Origin: Parahaliea mediterranea
Lineage (GTDB): Bacteria; Pseudomonadota; Gammaproteobacteria; Pseudomonadales; Halieaceae
Assembly (NCBI RefSeq): GCF_017255185.1
Contig: NZ_JAFKCZ010000006.1
Span: 248,001 to 312,000, forward strand
Length of the DNA stretch: 64,000 nucleotides
Direction of reading: 5' to 3'
A program made the position numbers and the translations under genes. Positions 26,481 through 34,894 of this stretch are shown one piece after another; the first letter of the stretch is position 1; every line of letters begins with the position of its first letter. Under the pieces are notes generated by a model. That model saw only the letters and a program-made list of their open reading frames with translations. It was not told the origin of the DNA and made no database searches.

Positions 26481-28069
26481 TGGGGCCCGCTCCCCGGGAG
26501 GAAATCCCCCTCGCGGACCTCGATCAGTGTCGGCACCTGCCGCGCGTTCGCCTCCCGCAGCAGGCGCTCCAGCTCCTGGTGATTGCGGGCCCGCTCGGCG
26601 GCGCAGCCGTAGCCGCGGGCGATCGCCAGCAGGTCCGGCGTATAGATATCGCAGGCAATGGGCGCCATCCCGGCGTCCTCGAAATTGCGCGCGATCATGT
26701 CGTAGCGGGTGTTGTTCCACACCACCACCGCCAGTCCCAGTTGCGCCTCCACCGCGCTCGCCAGTTCGGGCAGCGTGAACTGCAGGCCGCCGTCCCCCAG
26801 CAGCGCGATCACCGGGCGGTCCGGCCGGGCCAGCCTGGCGCCGCAGGCCGCCGGCAGCGCGTAGCCGAGGGTGCCGTAGCCGGTGGCGGCACTGGCGAAG
26901 CTGCGCGGCGCCGGGGGGTGGTACTGCGCGGCGGCGTAATAGGCCGGCTGGGTGGAATCCGCCACCAGCACCGCACCGGGCAGGGCGGACTCCAGGGTGT
27001 CGAGGAAGCGCTGGTAGTGAGGGTCGTGGCCGCGCACCGCCGACAGCACCGCGTTGGTGCGCGCAGCGCCGCCGCGCTCGCGCCGCTCCAGGCGCGGCAG
27101 CAGCGCCGACAGGGCCGCGGCGCTGTCGGCGCGAATGGCCAGGTCGGGGCGCGCGTTGCGGCACAGCTGCGCCGGGTCGATGTCGATGCGCACCAGTTCG
27201 CCGCCCAGGGCGAAGCCGCCGTCAAAGAAAAAGTCGTAATCGGTTTCGCTGAACTCGGTGCCCACCCCCAGAATCAGGTCGGCCTCCAGGTACAACTCGC
27301 GCACCGCCTGGAAGGACGGCGAGGTCGCCACCAGCAGGGGATGATCCGGGGGCAGGATACCGCGCGCATTGTGGGTAAGCGTCACCGGCGCATCCAGCGC
27401 CTCGGCCACGTCCCGGGCCAGCGCGGCGGCATCCGCCGCCCCGCCGCCCAGCGCAACGACCGGACGCTCGGCCCGGTTCAGGCGCCGCGCGGCCTCGTCT
27501 ATCTGCGCCTCGGGAGCCACCGGCCGCTGCGCCAGGGGCCAGGCGCGGGCATCGACATGCCCGGCTTCGGCGGTGATCACGTCCAGCGGCAGGGCCAGGT
27601 GTACCGGGCCGGGGCGCTCGCTGTGCAGTATGGTAAAGGCCCGGGCCAGGACCTTCGGCAGCTCGTCGGGGCGCATCAGCGTGTGGCTCCACACACTGGC
27701 TTCTGCCATGGCCGCCTGCAGGTTGCGGGTCTCGTGCAGGCGGCCCTCGCCGAGGCCGCGCTCGTGCCGCTGGTTGTCGGCGGAGATGACCAGCATCGGC
27801 ACCGAATCCTGCAGCGCCTGCCCCATGGCGGTGGCGATATTGAGCGCGCCCGGACCGGAGACCGTCAGGCACACCGCGGGCCTGCCGGTGACCCGGGCGT
27901 ATCCGTCGGCCATGAAACCCGCCCCCTGCTCGTGCCGCGGGCTAATGTGGCGAATGCCGCCGTCCCGCAAGCCCCGGTAGAGCTCGATGGTGTGGGTGCC
28001 GGGAATACCGAAGGCCGTGTCGATGCCGTGGTCCGCCAGCATGCGCATCAAAAGCTCGCCGCAATTCAT
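26477..28069 (-). CDS. aruI: Thiamine-diphosphate-dependent 2-oxoacid decarboxylase, AruI-like
   Basis: A 530-residue enzyme of the acetolactate synthase/pyruvate decarboxylase fold. The catalytic Glu47 lies in PRHEQGAGFMADGYAR. The three domains are in normal order: the N-terminal pyrimidine domain, a central domain, and a C-terminal ThDP domain with the GDGGLQFTLPEL motif (about 425-440) ending at NNTRY. The start MNCGELLMRMLADHG and FGIPGTHTIELYRGL closely resemble AruI, 5-guanidino-2-oxopentanoate decarboxylase, which converts 2-ketoarginine to 4-guanidinobutanal. It heads the operon, divergent from a LysR gene. Similar enzymes acting on other 2-oxoacids exist, so the substrate is inferred. 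Confidence 0.85.
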   Translation of the reverse strand: MNCGELLMRMLADHGIDTAFGIPGTHTIELYRGLRDGGIRHISPRHEQGAGFMADGYARVTGRPAVCLTVSGPGALNIATAMGQALQDSVPMLVISADNQRHERGLGEGRLHETRNLQAAMAEASVWSHTLMRPDELPKVLARAFTILHSERPGPVHLALPLDVITAEAGHVDARAWPLAQRPVAPEAQIDEAARRLNRAERPVVALGGGAADAAALARDVAEALDAPVTLTHNARGILPPDHPLLVATSPSFQAVRELYLEADLILGVGTEFSETDYDFFFDGGFALGGELVRIDIDPAQLCRNARPDLAIRADSAAALSALLPRLERRERGGAARTNAVLSAVRGHDPHYQRFLDTLESALPGAVLVADSTQPAYYAAAQYHPPAPRSFASAATGYGTLGYALPAACGARLARPDRPVIALLGDGGLQFTLPELASAVEAQLGLAVVVWNNTRYDMIARNFEDAGMAPIACDIYTPDLLAIARGYGCAAERARNHQELERLLREANARQVPTLIEVREGDFLPGSGPQ

Positions 28070-28101
28070 GGATATCGCTCCGTAAAACCGAAAAACCCGC
28101 T

Positions 28102-28133
28102 ATTGATACTAGCTCGCCCGACGCTATCGCAAT
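28102..28133. promoter_or_regulatory. Interrupted dyad in divergent promoter region, candidate LysR operator
   Basis: ATTG-N4-TAGC-N9-GCTA-N3-CAAT (28102-28133) is symmetric and lies midway between the divergent decarboxylase and LysR starts, where LysR regulators normally bind to control both directions. The symmetry is imperfect (spacings 4 and 3). Confidence 0.4.
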
Positions 28134-28182
28134 ATCGACATTTCCGGCATACTTGATGCGAAAAACTCATGAACTTAAGGCA

Positions 28183-29097
28183 ATGACCCGACAGCTCCCC
28201 TCCACCCAGGCCCTGCTGTGCTTCGAGGCCGTGGCCCGCAGCGGCAGCGTGACCCGCGCCAGCGAGCAGCTGCACATGACCCAGAGCGCGGTCAGCCGCC
28301 AGGTGCAGACCCTGGAAAACCTGCTGGGCACCCCGCTGTTCGAGCGCTCGCGCCAGCGCCTGCGTCTCAACGACCTGGGCGCCGCCTACCTCGAGCAGGT
28401 AACGGGCGTTCTGGAGGACCTGCGCGGCGCCACCCAGCGCACCCGCCGCGCGGCCACCGGGCATTTGTGCGTGGGTGTCGAGCCGGCGCTGGCCAGTTCC
28501 TGGCTGATCCCGCAGCTGAGGGGCTTCAACCGGGACCACCCGCACATCAGCGTGGAGCTGCTGACCGACATGGAGCGCCTGCGCGCCGGCAAGGCGCAGT
28601 GGGATATCGCCATCGTGTACGGCGAGCCGGCCTGGCAGGACCGGACCTGCATCCCGCTGATGCAGGAAATGCTGGTGGCGGTGAGCACACCGGAGGTGCT
28701 GGAGAGCGGCCCGCCGATGGCACGCTACGCCGATGCCCTGCACTACCCCATCGTGCACCACACCGGGCCCTTTTCCACCAGCAACAGCTGGCTGCTCGCG
28801 GCCGGGCTGTCGAACACAGAGATCCAGCAGTTGCCCGGCCCGCGCATGGAGACCTTCAGCCTGGTGATGCAGTGCGCGGCCCAGGGCCTGGGGATCGCCT
28901 TCCTGCCCACCTACTTCGTCGCCGAGGCGCTGGAGCGGGGCAACCTGATGCGGGCGGGCGACCTGCGGCTGGCCTGCGAGCAGTACTATTACCTGGTGCT
29001 GCCCAAACAGGGCGCCACACCCGCGGTGGCAGTGTTCAGCGATTGGCTGCAGTCGCTGTCAGCACCGGGCGGCAGTCAATCCAGCGGCACCGCGTGA
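28183..29097 (+). CDS. LysR-family transcriptional regulator of the guanidino operon
   Basis: A 304-residue LysR regulator of the GcvA/DsdC-like branch: HTH at about 1-62 (STQALLCFEAVARSGSVTRASEQLHMTQSAVSRQVQTLE), then the effector-binding domain. I chose the ATG at 28183, which has AAGG just upstream and places the HTH at the usual distance; an ATG at 28156 is possible. It is transcribed divergently from the decarboxylase-aminotransferase-hydrolase-deiminase operon with a dyad between them, so it very probably controls that operon. Its 3' end overlaps the convergent DUF2235 gene by 22 bases. Confidence 0.92.
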   Translation: MTRQLPSTQALLCFEAVARSGSVTRASEQLHMTQSAVSRQVQTLENLLGTPLFERSRQRLRLNDLGAAYLEQVTGVLEDLRGATQRTRRAATGHLCVGVEPALASSWLIPQLRGFNRDHPHISVELLTDMERLRAGKAQWDIAIVYGEPAWQDRTCIPLMQEMLVAVSTPEVLESGPPMARYADALHYPIVHHTGPFSTSNSWLLAAGLSNTEIQQLPGPRMETFSLVMQCAAQGLGIAFLPTYFVAEALERGNLMRAGDLRLACEQYYYLVLPKQGATPAVAVFSDWLQSLSAPGGSQSSGTA

Positions 29098-30245
29098 TGC
29101 CGATGCAGCGCGCTGCCTAAATCATCGGCGCGCTGCAGCGCCTTGTTGACCGCGGGCCGGAAAAACCGGTAAGGGCGCATCGCGCGGGGCTGGTCCATGC
29201 GCTCAAAGCTCGCCCGGTCCAGGCGGAAGGTGTTTACCGTGCCGGCGGTCACACCGGCACCGCCGGCCAGGGCCTCGCGTGTACGGGGCCTGGCAGCGGC
29301 GAATACGCCGCGTATCTCGTGATGCAGGGGCGCATAGCGGACGGTCGCCGCGCTGACCTGCGGGACGGCGTTCACCGCCAGCCCCGCAGCCGTCGCCTCC
29401 CCGATCATCCATGCCAGGGTGTTGTCGGAGAGGTCCGCCTCGCGGTAGCCGCCGCCCACATCGGCGTGCGCTCCGGCAAACCAGGTTTGCTGCAGGGTCT
29501 GGTGGGGGTTGTTGGGGTGGGTGCCGTGCCACAGCAGCGGGCGAAAATCCCCGCGCAATTCGTGAATGGCCAGGGCGTGCCTGGCGTGGGTCATATAGTA
29601 CGGCAGGCCGGTTTGGTGGTACTCGTTGTAGGGGTCGGTGAGCACACTGGCGCGTCGCGGCAGTCCCAACGCCGCCACGGTATCCCACACGCCGATGAAG
29701 TGGATCGGCAGTGCCGTCTCATCGTCGGCGCCCTCCCGTCCGTCGGTGATCCGGTACAGAAACTCACGCAGCCGGCTCTGGCGGGTATCGATCGCGTGCC
29801 GGTATAGCCAGTAGGCCCCATCCACAAACTCGAGCTTCTCGCGCAACAGTATGCCCACGTGGTCGACAAAACCCGCCAGCGATCGCGCGGCGAAGGCGCC
29901 GCGGCTGAAGCCGAACAGGTAGATGTGATCGCCGGGCTGGTAGTGCCGGCAGAGGAACTGGTAGGCGTCGACGATGCGGTTACTGGTACCGCCACCGGTG
30001 GCGCCGGCCAACACATTCAGCGGCCGGCCCAGCCACTGCCGCACCCGACGCCCACCGGATGGGCTCTCTTCGGGGAAAGGCGGCGAACCCAGGGTACCCA
30101 CACCGCGCAGGTAGCACAGTTCCTGGTGACTCGCGCTGCCTTGGCAGAGCTCGTAGAGCTTGCGCACATTGGTGTTTTGGGCATTTTTCCTGCCCCGGGG
30201 ATAATTCCAGGTACCGTCGATAAACAGCGCGATGTTCTTTGGCAT
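29076..30245 (-). CDS. DUF2235 alpha/beta-hydrolase-like protein
   Basis: A 389-residue protein of the DUF2235 family, which has an alpha/beta-hydrolase core. Family marks are FIDGTWN at 8-14, the nucleophile elbow GFSRGA with Ser114, FIGVWDTVAALG (acid residue) and FAGAHADVGGGY (catalytic His region). In some bacteria DUF2235 proteins are Tle1-type phospholipase effectors of type VI secretion, encoded near VgrG and immunity genes. None of those is seen here, and there is no signal peptide. The stand-alone gene may therefore be a housekeeping lipase-like enzyme. Function unknown. Confidence 0.88.
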   Translation of the reverse strand: MPKNIALFIDGTWNYPRGRKNAQNTNVRKLYELCQGSASHQELCYLRGVGTLGSPPFPEESPSGGRRVRQWLGRPLNVLAGATGGGTSNRIVDAYQFLCRHYQPGDHIYLFGFSRGAFAARSLAGFVDHVGILLREKLEFVDGAYWLYRHAIDTRQSRLREFLYRITDGREGADDETALPIHFIGVWDTVAALGLPRRASVLTDPYNEYHQTGLPYYMTHARHALAIHELRGDFRPLLWHGTHPNNPHQTLQQTWFAGAHADVGGGYREADLSDNTLAWMIGEATAAGLAVNAVPQVSAATVRYAPLHHEIRGVFAAARPRTREALAGGAGVTAGTVNTFRLDRASFERMDQPRAMRPYRFFRPAVNKALQRADDLGSALHRHHAVPLD

Positions 30246-30348
30246 GTCGCGGCGACCCGCTGGTGATTCCGGTTATTGGCCAGTATAGACGGCCCTATCA
30301 GGCATCTGTGGTAGCGGCGCGTTCCACGGCCCGGGAACCGATCGAACC

Positions 30349-30378
30349 GGTGGCCACGCCCTCGGGACGTTGGCCACC
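30349..30378. promoter_or_regulatory. 8+14+8 inverted repeat upstream of the monooxygenase gene
   Basis: GGTGGCCA (30349-30356), 14 bases, TGGCCACC (30371-30378) form a perfect inverted repeat about 125 bases before the monooxygenase start. The half-sites are about 22 bases apart centre to centre, two helical turns, fitting a dimeric regulator. The nearby AraC and PaaX regulators are candidates, without direct evidence. Confidence 0.4.
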
Positions 30379-30502
30379 TTGATAATTCCGGTCACACGAT
30401 CCCGAAGTCGTCCCCATCCATCAATCCCTTCGCCGACGATTGCGCCTAGACTGCGAACCTGGGTCACACACCCAGCCACGTCGCAAGCGGAGGAATGACA
30501 CC

Positions 30503-32101
30503 TTGAACCAGCAGCACTACGACATCGCCATCATTGGCGCCGGGTTCGCCGGCCTGTATATGTTGATCCGCGCGCGGCGCCTGGGCCTGTCCGCGCGGGT
30601 CATTGAAGCCGCCCCGGACGTCGGCGGTACCTGGTACTGGAACTGCTACCCCGGCTGCCGCTGCGATGTGGAGAGCGTCGAGTACTCCTACGAGTTCGAC
30701 CAGCAGTTGCAGCAGGAGTGGGAGTGGCCGGAGCGCTTTTCCGCACAGCCCGATATCCTGGCTTACATCAATCACGTGGCGCAGCGCTATGAGCTGCGCC
30801 CGGACATCGCCTTCAACACCACGGTGAATGCGCTGCAATTCGACGAGGAAGCCGGGCGCTGGGCGGTGACCACCGACACGGGCGACAACTTCCAGGCCCG
30901 CTATGTGGTGGCGGCGACCGGCTCCCTGTCAGTGCCGCTGTTTCCCGCGATCGAGGGGCGCGAACGTTTCCGCGGCCTGTCGGTGCACACCGGGCAGTGG
31001 CCCCGGGCCGGTGTCGACCTGGCGGGCAAACGGGTGGCGGTGATCGGCACCGGCTCCAGCGGCATCCAGGCGATTCCCGAGATCGCCCGGGAAGCGGCGC
31101 AGCTGGATGTGTATGTGCGCACCCCCAGCTACACCGCGCCGGCGCGCAATCGCGACCTGACCCCGGAAGAATTGGCGGGCATCAAGCAGCGCTACGATAC
31201 ACTGCGCGCGGACGAGAAAAACCGTTTCGGCGGCTTTGGCGCCAACCACCCGGACGTGCAGGTCACCATGGCCGAGCACAGCGACGCCGAGCGCCGCGCC
31301 AGCCTCGAGCAGTGGTGGCAGATCGGCGGCCTGCAGTTCATCCTGGCCTACCCGGACTCACTGCTCGACCCCGACACCAACCGGGTCATGGCCGACTTCG
31401 TGCGGGAAAAAGTCGCCGCCTTGATCGACGACCCCGCCGACGCCGCGGTACTGATGCCCCGGGGCGTGCTGGGCTCCCGCCGCCTGTGCTCGGATACCGA
31501 CTTCTATACCACCTTCAACCGCGACAATGTCCGGGTGATGGACGCGAAAAACCACCCCATCCAACGTATCACCGAAACCGGCATCGAAACCGACCTGGGC
31601 CCGGAAGCATACGATGTGATCGTGTACGCCACCGGTTTTGACGCCATGACCGGCGCCCTTGAAAAAATCGATATCCGCGGGCGCGAGGGCCTGTCCCTGC
31701 GCGAGCGCTGGCGCGACGGCCCGGCCAACTACCTCGGCCTGCAGGTGGCCGGTTTTCCCAACCTGTTCATGGTCAACGGCCCGGGCAGTGTTTCCGTGTT
31801 CAGCAACATGGTGCAGACCATCGAACACCACGTGGACTTTATTGCCAATTGCATCGGCGGCCTCGAGCAGTCCGGCGCCGCCACCATTGAGGCGACGGCC
31901 GCGGCCGAGGAGGCCTGGGGGGCGCTGATGGCGGAGGCCGCGGACGAAACCCTGCTCGCCACCGAGGACTCCTGGTACGTGGGCAGCAATGTGCCCGGCA
32001 AGCCGCGCATGATGATGGCCTTCGTGGGCAGCTACCCCGTTTACCGGGAGTACTGCCAGCAGGTTGTCGAGCGGGACTACGAGGGCTTCGCGATCAACTG
32101 A
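30503..32101 (+). CDS. Flavin monooxygenase, Baeyer-Villiger type
   Basis: A 532-residue FAD/NADPH enzyme that inserts oxygen next to a ketone, giving an ester or lactone. FAD-binding GAGFAG at 12-17, the NADPH-binding GTGSSG at 182-187, and the Baeyer-Villiger fingerprint FxGxxxHxxxW (Phe156, Gly158, His162, Trp166) are all present, as is the early GGTWYWNCYPGCRCD segment of cyclohexanone-monooxygenase-type enzymes. The start is a TTG with GGAGG nine bases upstream. Its last 25 bases overlap the convergent AraC gene. A cyclic or aliphatic ketone from terpenoid, steroid or alicyclic breakdown is the likely substrate. Confidence 0.92.
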   Translation: MNQQHYDIAIIGAGFAGLYMLIRARRLGLSARVIEAAPDVGGTWYWNCYPGCRCDVESVEYSYEFDQQLQQEWEWPERFSAQPDILAYINHVAQRYELRPDIAFNTTVNALQFDEEAGRWAVTTDTGDNFQARYVVAATGSLSVPLFPAIEGRERFRGLSVHTGQWPRAGVDLAGKRVAVIGTGSSGIQAIPEIAREAAQLDVYVRTPSYTAPARNRDLTPEELAGIKQRYDTLRADEKNRFGGFGANHPDVQVTMAEHSDAERRASLEQWWQIGGLQFILAYPDSLLDPDTNRVMADFVREKVAALIDDPADAAVLMPRGVLGSRRLCSDTDFYTTFNRDNVRVMDAKNHPIQRITETGIETDLGPEAYDVIVYATGFDAMTGALEKIDIRGREGLSLRERWRDGPANYLGLQVAGFPNLFMVNGPGSVSVFSNMVQTIEHHVDFIANCIGGLEQSGAATIEATAAAEEAWGALMAEAADETLLATEDSWYVGSNVPGKPRMMMAFVGSYPVYREYCQQVVERDYEGFAIN

Positions 32102-33120
32102 TCCTCGGTTCCGGCGCGGTAGGCCGAGGGGCTCTGGTGAGTCCAGCGCTTGAAGGCCCGGGAAAACGCGGCGACCTCCGAGTAGTCCAGCAGCTCGGCC
32201 ACCCGCCTGACCGACATCCCCGAGCCCAGGTACTCCTTGGCCAGCGCCAGGCGCACCGCGCCCAGGGTGGCGGAAAAGCTGGTGCCCTCCTTTTCCAGGT
32301 TCCGGCGCAGCGTTCGCGCGTCGCAATGCAAGCGGCGCGCCACTTCCTCGCAGGTTGGAAAGGTGCCCACCCGCGACAGCAGGATCTCGCTGACCCGGGC
32401 CGCCAACGAGCTTTGCGCGCGCACCCGCGCGAGGACCCTGCGGCACTGCTGGCGGCAGTTCTCGAGGGTCTCGGGGTCCTGTCGCGGCAGGCCGATATCC
32501 AGGGTGGCCTCGTCAAAAACCAGGGCGTTGTGGGGGCAGCCAAAGCGCACCGGACAGCCGAAGTGGTGGCCATAGGCCGCGGAATCGGGCTTCCCCGCGT
32601 GCATCAATTGCACTTCCAGGATCAGTTTGCGGTCGAGCCCCACCGCTCGGAGAATGTCGACCGCGGCGGACAGATCCCTATCGCAGAACACCTGAAGGAG
32701 ATCATCGGGAATCGGGTAGGCCGGCTCGAAGCGGAAACTGAATCGCCCCCCGGCCCCCGCGCCCGCCAGGTGAAAGTGGGTAAACGTCAGCAGGCGGAAC
32801 TCGTAGGCCAGCTCCAGCAGCTCCCTGACGCTGGCGGCGGATTGCATGGCGTAACCCAGGATGCCGTAGGTCTCCGGGGTAAACGCCCCGCCCAGCAGCA
32901 GGCCGAGCTGGGGATTGCCGCTGGCGCGTAGGATGTTGCGGTAAAACGCGTATTCCTGATCCAGGGTGATTTGCGGATCGCCAGCCGATGGCGCGGGCAC
33001 GGCAATGCCCGTTCCCTCCAGGCAACGTCCGGCCCCGATACCGAGGGACTCCATTACTCCCAGCACCGGCCTGAGACCGCGGCCGTGGCGGGCGATATGC
33101 GCGTTATCGATGATCGTCAT
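32077..33120 (-). CDS. AraC-family transcriptional regulator
   Basis: A 347-residue regulator of the OruR/ArgR-like AraC branch. The N-terminal ligand domain (about 20-205, AraC-type arabinose-binding-like) is followed by two helix-turn-helix motifs at about 245-335 (CEEVARRLHCDARTLRRNLEKEG and MSVRRVAELLDYSEVAAFSRAFKRW). Its start overlaps the PaaX stop by four bases, so both regulators come from one transcript. It converges on the monooxygenase gene, which it probably controls. Confidence 0.92.
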   Translation of the reverse strand: MTIIDNAHIARHGRGLRPVLGVMESLGIGAGRCLEGTGIAVPAPSAGDPQITLDQEYAFYRNILRASGNPQLGLLLGGAFTPETYGILGYAMQSAASVRELLELAYEFRLLTFTHFHLAGAGAGGRFSFRFEPAYPIPDDLLQVFCDRDLSAAVDILRAVGLDRKLILEVQLMHAGKPDSAAYGHHFGCPVRFGCPHNALVFDEATLDIGLPRQDPETLENCRQQCRRVLARVRAQSSLAARVSEILLSRVGTFPTCEEVARRLHCDARTLRRNLEKEGTSFSATLGAVRLALAKEYLGSGMSVRRVAELLDYSEVAAFSRAFKRWTHQSPSAYRAGTEDQLIAKPS

Positions 33121-33938
33121 GCGCCGTCGTCGCCTTCACCCTCCGCCAGAAATGCCGACCACACACCCCGCGCCCACTGCTGGTACTCGCGCATGCGGGC
33201 GATCAGGTCGGCGCGGGCCCGCCCCGCCATCATCTGGTCCGGCAGCAGCGGATCGTAAAGTATCGCACGAATCGCCTCGTGCCCCAGCAGCAGGCTGTCG
33301 CGGGCCGCCCGCTCCAGGGGGCCCCGCTCCAGCGCCCGCCGGCTTTGCGCCAGTGCGGACAACAGCTCGAGATAACGCCTTTCCAGGCCATCGGTGTCCC
33401 ACAGGTGCCGCGCGCGCTCCCGGTGTACCTCGTCCAGTTCGGTGACGCCATAGGTCAGAGCTTCCGGCGCCAGCCCGAGGCTGTCCAGCTCGCCGCGCAG
33501 GGCCGGCACGCCACCGCGCAGGTTATCCGGACGCAGGTGCAGGCCTGGCGCCAGTTCGCGAAAACCCCGCAGCGCCAGGGCCCGCAGGTGGCGCCGCCAC
33601 CGGGTACGCTGCGTACGCGGCGCACCGGCGTCACTCACGCCCACCCAGTACCCGTTCCAGGTCACCGCGCGCTCCTCGCGGCGCAGCCAGGCCTCCACGT
33701 CCTGCAGCAGCGTGCTGCCCCGTGTTTGCAGGGCGTAGACGCCGCGGGCGGGGCTCTCGACACGCCCCTGCCGCGCCAGGCGGGTGAGCGCCACACGCAC
33801 CGCCTGGGGACGGATGTCGAACAGCGAGGCGGCACGCACCAACTTCTGTACCGGTAGCCGATGACTGGCATGGCCCTCCAGCAGGTCGAGCACCAGCTCG
33901 GTGGCCGACAGGGTATCAATATTACTCTTATTGGACAT
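33117..33938 (-). CDS. PaaX-family transcriptional regulator
   Basis: A 273-residue regulator of the PaaX family. The N-terminal winged HTH (about 10-75: ATELVLDLLEGHAS, RPQAVRVALTRLARQGRVES) is followed by a central domain and the PaaX C-terminal domain. PaaX represses phenylacetate catabolism and senses phenylacetyl-CoA; relatives sense other acyl-CoAs. The gene is divergent from an enoyl-CoA hydratase and upstream of a CoA ligase, so an acyl-CoA effector made by that ligase is a sensible guess. No paaABCDE genes are present, so I do not call it PaaX proper. Confidence 0.9.
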   Translation of the reverse strand: MSNKSNIDTLSATELVLDLLEGHASHRLPVQKLVRAASLFDIRPQAVRVALTRLARQGRVESPARGVYALQTRGSTLLQDVEAWLRREERAVTWNGYWVGVSDAGAPRTQRTRWRRHLRALALRGFRELAPGLHLRPDNLRGGVPALRGELDSLGLAPEALTYGVTELDEVHRERARHLWDTDGLERRYLELLSALAQSRRALERGPLERAARDSLLLGHEAIRAILYDPLLPDQMMAGRARADLIARMREYQQWARGVWSAFLAEGEGDDGA

Positions 33939-34011
33939 AATCTAAATTCTATGTAACATTTTGGGCAGCCGCAATCGAATCCCTCTTGCCATGACCAGAC
34001 AGGAGCCGACC

Positions 34012-34794
34012 ATGCCCGCCACCGCCGTCACTAGCGAAACCGAAGGCCCGGTGCTGACCATCACCCTCAACCGCCCCGACAAGCGCAATGCCGTCGACGG
34101 CCCCACCGCCACTGCCCTGCGACAGGCCTTTGAGCGCTTCGAGGCGGACCCGGCGCTGAAAGTGGCGGTGCTGACCGGTGGCGGCGGCAACTTCTGCGCC
34201 GGGGCCGACCTCGCGGCGATGGCCGATCCGGCCTTGCGCAACGAGGTCGAGCCGAACGGAACCGGTCCCGGCCCCATGGGCCCCACCCGCATGGCCCTGT
34301 CCAAACCGGTGATCGCGGCGGTGTCGGGCTACGCGGTGGCCGGCGGCCTGGAACTAGCGCTGATGTGCGACCTGCGGGTGGCCGGCGAGTCCGCGGTGTT
34401 CGGGGTGTTCTGCCGTCGCTGGGGCGTCCCGCTGATCGACGGCGGTACTGTACGCCTGTCGCGTATCGTGGGCCAGGGCCACGCCATGGACATGATCCTC
34501 ACCGGCCGCCCGGTGACGGCCGCGGAGGCCCTGCGCATGGGCCTGGCCAACCGCGTGGTGGCCGACGACGCGGTACTGGAGACCGCACAGGCCCTGGCGG
34601 CGGAGATCGCCGCCTTCCCGCAGGGCTGCCTGCGCGCCGACCGGGCCTCGGCCCACCGACAGTGGGATATGCCGCTGGCACAGGCGCTGGCCAACGAGGG
34701 CGCCGGGGGCTACCCCGTCGTTTTCGAGGAGGCGATCGCCGGAGCCGGGCGCTTCGCCGCCGGCGCCGGGCGCCACGGCACCTTCGACACGTAG
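34012..34794 (+). CDS. Enoyl-CoA hydratase/isomerase (crotonase) family protein
   Basis: A 260-residue crotonase. The oxyanion-hole segments are FCAGADL at 61-67 and SGYAVAGGLELALMCD at 105-120. In the region where classical hydratases have their first catalytic Glu, this protein reads RRWGVPLIDGGTVRL; the Glu seems absent there, so it may be an isomerase, hydrolase or atypical hydratase. The ATG at 34012 has AGGAG six bases upstream, better than the ATGs further up. It is divergent from the paaX-like gene and 100 bases ahead of a CoA ligase; the two enzymes would act in the same acyl-CoA pathway. Confidence 0.9.
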   Translation: MPATAVTSETEGPVLTITLNRPDKRNAVDGPTATALRQAFERFEADPALKVAVLTGGGGNFCAGADLAAMADPALRNEVEPNGTGPGPMGPTRMALSKPVIAAVSGYAVAGGLELALMCDLRVAGESAVFGVFCRRWGVPLIDGGTVRLSRIVGQGHAMDMILTGRPVTAAEALRMGLANRVVADDAVLETAQALAAEIAAFPQGCLRADRASAHRQWDMPLAQALANEGAGGYPVVFEEAIAGAGRFAAGAGRHGTFDT

Positions 34795-34874
34795 GTGCGC
34801 CGGCACCTTCGATAACTACAAACAGGTGCATCGGCACTTTCGATAAGTACTAACTAATAGGTGCATCAGCACCT
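34793..34874. promoter_or_regulatory. Three tandem AGGTGC-N4-GCAC(C/T)T palindromes, candidate operator array
   Basis: Palindromes lie at 34793-34808 (perfect arms), 34824-34839 (one mismatch) and 34859-34874 (perfect arms), with centres 31 and 35 bases apart. The first two are followed by TTCGATAA. They fill the gap between the enoyl-CoA hydratase stop and the CoA ligase start, ending 20 bases before the ligase ATG. This suggests a repeated regulator site, or a short tandem duplication. Confidence 0.55.
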
Positions 34875-34894
34875 GGCACAGCGGGAGTTGGACA

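Noticed and set aside
26481-27164. N-terminal extension of about 228 residues fused to the AruH-like aminotransferase
   Set aside because: It is an out-of-frame reading of the decarboxylase gene. The aminotransferase has its own start codons with ribosome sites at 26480 and 26456.
33117-33938. True phenylacetate regulator PaaX controlling a paa operon
   Set aside because: None of the phenylacetyl-CoA epoxidase or ring-opening genes is in the window, so only the family name is justified.
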